The notes under the pieces are model-generated. The model was not told the origin of the DNA and searched no databases. It saw nothing but the letters and a program-made list of their open reading frames with translations. A program made the translations under genes and the position numbers. From Littorina saxatilis (taxonomy: Eukaryota; Mollusca; Gastropoda; Littorinimorpha; Littorinidae): a DNA stretch of 64,000 bases. The DNA lies in the NCBI RefSeq assembly GCF_037325665.1, contig NC_090260.1, forward strand, positions 27,078,019 through 27,142,018, read 5' to 3'. Positions 60,582-64,000 of the stretch are shown piece by piece; within the stretch, counting starts at the first letter, position 1; each line of letters starts with the position of its first letter.

Positions 60582-60846
60582 CAGGCATGGGAATCGTCCG
60601 CCAAATTTTGTTTTTGTTCCGCCGAAAAAGCAAAAGTGTCCGCCGAAAAAATAAATGGGGGAGGCAAAAATGGTTCTAAAAACTGAATTTAATGGCAAAC
60701 TTGGAGTTTAGATGACACCAAATTGCACCAATTGGGTTCTTTGGAGAGAAAAAAATCCGGGGGGACATGCCCCCGAACCCCCCTAGCAGGGCTAGGCGCT
60801 TCGCCCCGTCGACTTTACCATTACCTTTTTTCAATTCCCATGCCTG
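60582..60846. mobile_element. CAGGCATG-ended DNA element, copy 1 (265 bp)
   Basis: CAGGCATG and CATGCCTG mark the ends. TTCCTT is duplicated on both sides (60576-60581 and 60847-60852). The interior has repeated TCCGCC motifs and a GC-rich core with CATGCCCCCGAACCCCCCTA. It is non-coding. Confidence 0.75.
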
Positions 60847-60991
60847 TTCCTTAGATGTTGATTTTTGTGGCACACTACTCCAATCATCCAAAGGTGGCCT
60901 TTCCCCCTGTTTGGCTTAAGTTGTGCCATAGCTGACAGGAACAGTGTTTTTAAGTGCCATAGTGTGTGTTGAGCTGATAGACGTTCATTTT

Positions 60992-61800
60992 TGACTCACA
61001 TGCGAAGCAAAAGTGAGTCTATGTACTCACCCGAGTCGTCCGTCCGTCCGTCCGTCCGTCCGTCCGGACGTCCGTCCGGCCGTCCGGAAAACTTTAACGT
61101 TGGATATTTCTTGGACACTATTCAGTCTATTAGTACCAAATTTGGCAAGATGGTGTATGATGACAAGGCCCCAAAAAACATACATAGCATCTTGACCTTG
61201 CTTCAAGGTCAAGGTCGCAGGGGCCATAAATGTTGTCTAAAAAACAGCTATTTTTCACATTTTTCACATTTTCTCTGAAGTTTTTGAGATTGAATACCTC
61301 ACCTATATATGATATATAGGGCAAAGTAAGCCCCATCTTTTGATACCAGTTTGGTTTACCTTGCTTCAAGGTCAAGGTCACAGGAGCTCTTCAAAGTTGG
61401 ATTGTATACATATTTTGAAGTGACCTTGACCCTGAACTATGGAAGATAACTGTTTCAAACTTAAAAATTATGTGGGGCACATGTTATGCTTTCATCATGA
61501 GACACATTTGGTCACATATGATCAAGGTCAAGGTCTCTTTGACCCTTATGAAATGTGACCAAAATAAGGTAGTGAACCACTAAAAGTGACCATATCTCAT
61601 GGTAGAAAGAGCCAATAAGCACCATTGTACTTCCTATGTCTTGAATTAACAGCTTTGTGTTGCATGACCTTGGATGACCTTGACCTTGGGTCAAGGTCAC
61701 ATGTATTTTGGTAGGAAAAATGTGTAAAGCAGTTCTTAGTGTATGATGTCATTGCTAGGTTTAGGTCAAGCATGTGAGTCGTATGGGCTTTGCCCTTCTT
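60992..61800. mobile_element. Dispersed element dense in nuclear-receptor half-sites
   Basis: GACTCACATGC at the left recurs inversely near 61770. A CGTC tetramer run (about 61036-61085) follows the left end. At least eleven AGGTCA or TGACCT hexamers occur between 61190 and 61760, many in the extended form TCAAGGTCA. No coding capacity. I recognise the CGTC run plus ACCTTGACC pattern as a common mollusc repeat; the class is uncertain. Confidence 0.7.
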
Positions 61801-61843
61801 GTTCATGTGTAGTCATAGTGTATATTTTCTAGATTAGACCACC

Positions 61844-62168
61844 CAGGCATGAAAATTCTTCGTATTTTTCGTATTATCCGTATTTTTGAACAAAATAAAC
61901 CGTATTTTTTTTATTTTCCGTATTTTTCCTTTTTTTTTAAAATTTTTTTTTCTTTTTTTTTCTAGTCATAGTTATAGTAAAATAGTTTTGGGGCCATGTT
62001 TGAATCCAATTTTAAGGCTCGGATTGCACCCTTGAAAAAAAAAATTTACGGGGGGGCATGCCCCCGGACCCCCCTACAAGTCTTGGCGCCTCGCGCCTGC
62101 GAAACTTGGCGCTACGCCCCTTTGAATTTTGTTTTCAGTATTTTTTTTGTTTTCAGTTTTCATGCCTG
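61844..62168. mobile_element. CAGGCATG-ended DNA element, copy 2 (325 bp)
   Basis: It has the same ends as copy 1 and the same GC-rich core (CATGCCCCCGGACCCCCCTA), but subterminal repeats of TTCGTATTTTTC/CCGTATTTTT. CCACC flanks both sides. It lies 1 kb from copy 1, on the other side of the half-site element. Confidence 0.75.
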
Positions 62169-62681
62169 CCACCACCAAACAGCTTGAAGAATGAACAAGT
62201 TTGATTCCACTGGAGAATTTAATTAATTTCAAATTCAATCCAGCATGTTTTCAGGCACATTCAGCCCTCTCTCACAGAACTTTTGAAGAAAAAAAGGCTT
62301 GCCGTGAACAGTAAAACTCGTAATGCTCATAAATGAATGTGATTGTACACAATTGGCAGCATTTTCTAGTTCCAAGAGTAATTTGCATTTGATTTTTCGT
62401 TTTTGACTGGTGTGCTTTTATTTTGTTGGAAACACATTGTGTGTTGTCCACTTTTATCGAGGAAGCAAACCCAAAACAAGCGTGCCTCTTCCTTGTGACG
62501 GGAGTCGCATTGTTAACTTTTATGGCAGAAGAAAATGCATTTAATCAGCCGTGCGAGACTGTTTCTTCTTGGTCTGTTTCTGTTCAACACAAGGAAATAT
62601 TTACGCAAACAGTTTAAACATTTACCAAAACAGTTTTTCCTTACCTTTACTTGTTCACGTTATGGTGTGGTACATTTGCAT

Positions 62682-62687
62682 AATAAA
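62682..62687 (+). terminator. Candidate poly-A signal for HINT1
   Basis: AATAAA in unique sequence, followed within ~40 bp by a GT-rich stretch (GAGTGTGTATTTGTGGG). It would give HINT1 a 3.6-kb 3' UTR containing repeats; earlier signals could also be used. Confidence 0.45.
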
Positions 62688-63019
62688 AAGGTTTTGACTG
62701 GCACCTGTTTCTTGCTGTGAGTGTGTATTTGTGGGTTGACTCAAGAATACTAAAATGGAGAAAAATATTATGTACATACACTTTCTCTCTCAACAAATGT
62801 ACACACACACTCTCTCTCTCTCTCTCAACAAAGGAATCTGTGGATAAGATGCTTTTAATTTCATTTGACGTAACAATAACTTACATTTGCAACAACCATA
62901 TCCTTCTTTGCACCAGTTGAGTCGGCAATACCAGTCCATACGACATTTAGTGTACAGACCTCTACAACTTTTGTTTTTGCATCCATCACAGGCCTCGGCT
63001 AACAGATGAGTACATGATT

Positions 63020-63025
63020 TTTATT
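63020..63025 (-). terminator. Candidate poly-A signal for the GPATCH4-like gene
   Basis: TTTATT on the plus strand (AATAAA on minus), about 310 bp beyond the stop codon, before the convergent HINT1 signal. Confidence 0.35.
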
Positions 63026-63337
63026 TTAATCTGCATTCTTCATGAGCACAATTAGTTATACTGTCACGTTAATGCAGATTTTCTTCTTGGATTGATTGTT
63101 TGGAGTGCTTTTGCTTCGTCATGACAGAAGAAGCAGGTCCAAACAATTGTGATAAATTTAAAAAAAAAAAAAAAATTGTACCTATGATGAGAGGCTACAC
63201 TCTGGACCAGCAAAGCATCCTCACAGATCGGGATTTTGTTGTGGTGGTGAATTAATTTTAGCAGTTTCCACTTTGAAGTGATGCATTTGTTACTATGTCA
63301 ACACATCTAATTCTACCCCCACAATAGAATCTGGTGC

Positions 63338-64000
63338 TCAAGCTTTCTTCTTCTTTGACTTTTTCCTTTTCACAGAACTAACGTCTGGGATTGTCTGTTC
63401 AGAATGTTCCATATCAACAGTTTTTGAATCTGAACTTTTTTCTTTTTTGGAACGTTTCGCTTCAGTCTCCTCACTCTCTACCTCCACGTCTTCAGTTCTT
63501 CTCTTCTTTTTCTGTTTGGTTTTTGCCGACGAAGTGTCCTGGGAATTTTCTGTATCACAGTTAACCTGGGATGTGCAGTTTGCACTCTCTGCTTCAGAGT
63601 CTTCTCTTTCTTTTCTCTTCTTTTTTTTCTTCCGTGATTTACGGTCATTATCATCAATATTCTCCACAGCGCCCCCTTTTTCACCGTCACGTTCAGCAAG
63701 ACTGTCCGTTACCTCCCCTGAATCTTTCTCTTCTTCATCCCCGCCTCCCGCCTCCTTTTTTTTCTGTTTCTTCCGTTTCTTCTTCTCAACTTTTGCATTC
63801 CTCCGACTGATGTCTTCACTGACAGTGTCACTGAGGGAAGATGCTTGTTGAGAGGAAGATCCATTCTGCTGTTTGTTTGAAGATGTCGTGAGATTTGTGG
63901 CTGGTGAAAGGCTTGACGCTGAAGAGTTGTTGGCATTTCTGTACTTTTCCAGTAGCAGTCTTTCTTGTTGTTGCACCCGGGCCAGCTTTCCGTTCAGGTT
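63338..64000 (-). CDS. GPATCH4: GPATCH4-like nucleolar protein, C-terminal part
   Basis: The minus-strand frame is open from the window edge to TGA at 63338-63340 (220 residues visible) and continues upstream beyond the window. It begins LNGKLARVQQQERLLLEKYR, matching the KLARLEAQE helix that follows the G-patch half of human GPATCH4. The rest is low-complexity: Ser/Gln-rich, then alternating acidic blocks and lysine clusters such as KKKRKKQKKK, RKKKKKRKER and a closing KRKKSKKKKA. Such clusters act as nucleolar localisation signals. GPATCH4 is a nucleolar G-patch protein that activates a DEAH helicase in rRNA and snRNA modification. The G-patch is not in the window, so the call rests on one helix plus tail composition. 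It is convergent with HINT1. Confidence 0.75.
   Translation of the reverse strand, partial: NLNGKLARVQQQERLLLEKYRNANNSSASSLSPATNLTTSSNKQQNGSSSQQASSLSDTVSEDISRRNAKVEKKKRKKQKKKEAGGGDEEEKDSGEVTDSLAERDGEKGGAVENIDDNDRKSRKKKKKRKEREDSEAESANCTSQVNCDTENSQDTSSAKTKQKKKRRTEDVEVESEETEAKRSKKEKSSDSKTVDMEHSEQTIPDVSSVKRKKSKKKKA

Noticed and set aside
63447-63851. 134-codon plus-strand frame rich in Ser and Phe
   Set aside because: It is the antisense shadow of the lysine-rich GPATCH4-like exon.

Overview
This window is animal genomic DNA, most likely from a gastropod mollusc. Its genes are orthologues of animal genes split into short exons. Introns of 0.8 to 9 kb are packed with SINEs, MITEs, LINE pieces and CA/GA microsatellites of a kind I associate with marine snails; the snail assignment is inference, the intron-exon structure is read directly. 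I found no bacterial-type operon, rRNA gene or CRISPR array.

Layout: 1-5.75 kb is a satellite-rich tandem triplication followed by a copy of a dispersed repeat family, called R1 below. 5,983-23,329 (+) is a six-exon gene for a 281-residue MIF4G-domain protein (MIF4GD/SLIP1-like). Its first intron holds a 3.4-kb minisatellite of a 34-bp unit, and its later introns hold nested transposons. 23.7-30.1 kb is an R1 copy split by a DIRS-type retrotransposon fossil that keeps its full repeat architecture. 30.1-39.1 kb is intergenic or long 3' UTR, with SINEs, MITEs, a pogo/Tigger element that keeps only its DNA-binding domain, and two young 476-bp retroposons with perfect target-site duplications. 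39,103-50,260 (-) is a six-exon Rab GTPase gene (226 residues). 50,630-59,107 (+) is a three-exon HINT1 gene (126 residues) with a LINE carrying a 996-codon open frame in its first intron. The Rab and HINT1 start codons lie back to back, 369 bp apart, which suggests a shared promoter. 59.3-62.2 kb holds more repeats, including an element dense in nuclear-receptor half-sites. 63,338-64,000 (-) is the last coding exon of a GPATCH4-like nucleolar protein that continues beyond the window.

The four host genes have unrelated housekeeping roles: histone-mRNA or cap-dependent translation, vesicle traffic, purine phosphoramidate hydrolysis, and nucleolar RNA metabolism. They form no pathway. In all three multi-exon genes the exon phases join without error, so the genes look functional. 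The unusual content is in the repeats: a 14-copy tandem array of a Pol III A-box-like segment at the 5' end of a SINE, the frame-independent open minisatellite, several layered insertions that can be ordered in time, and large perfect hairpins inside introns.
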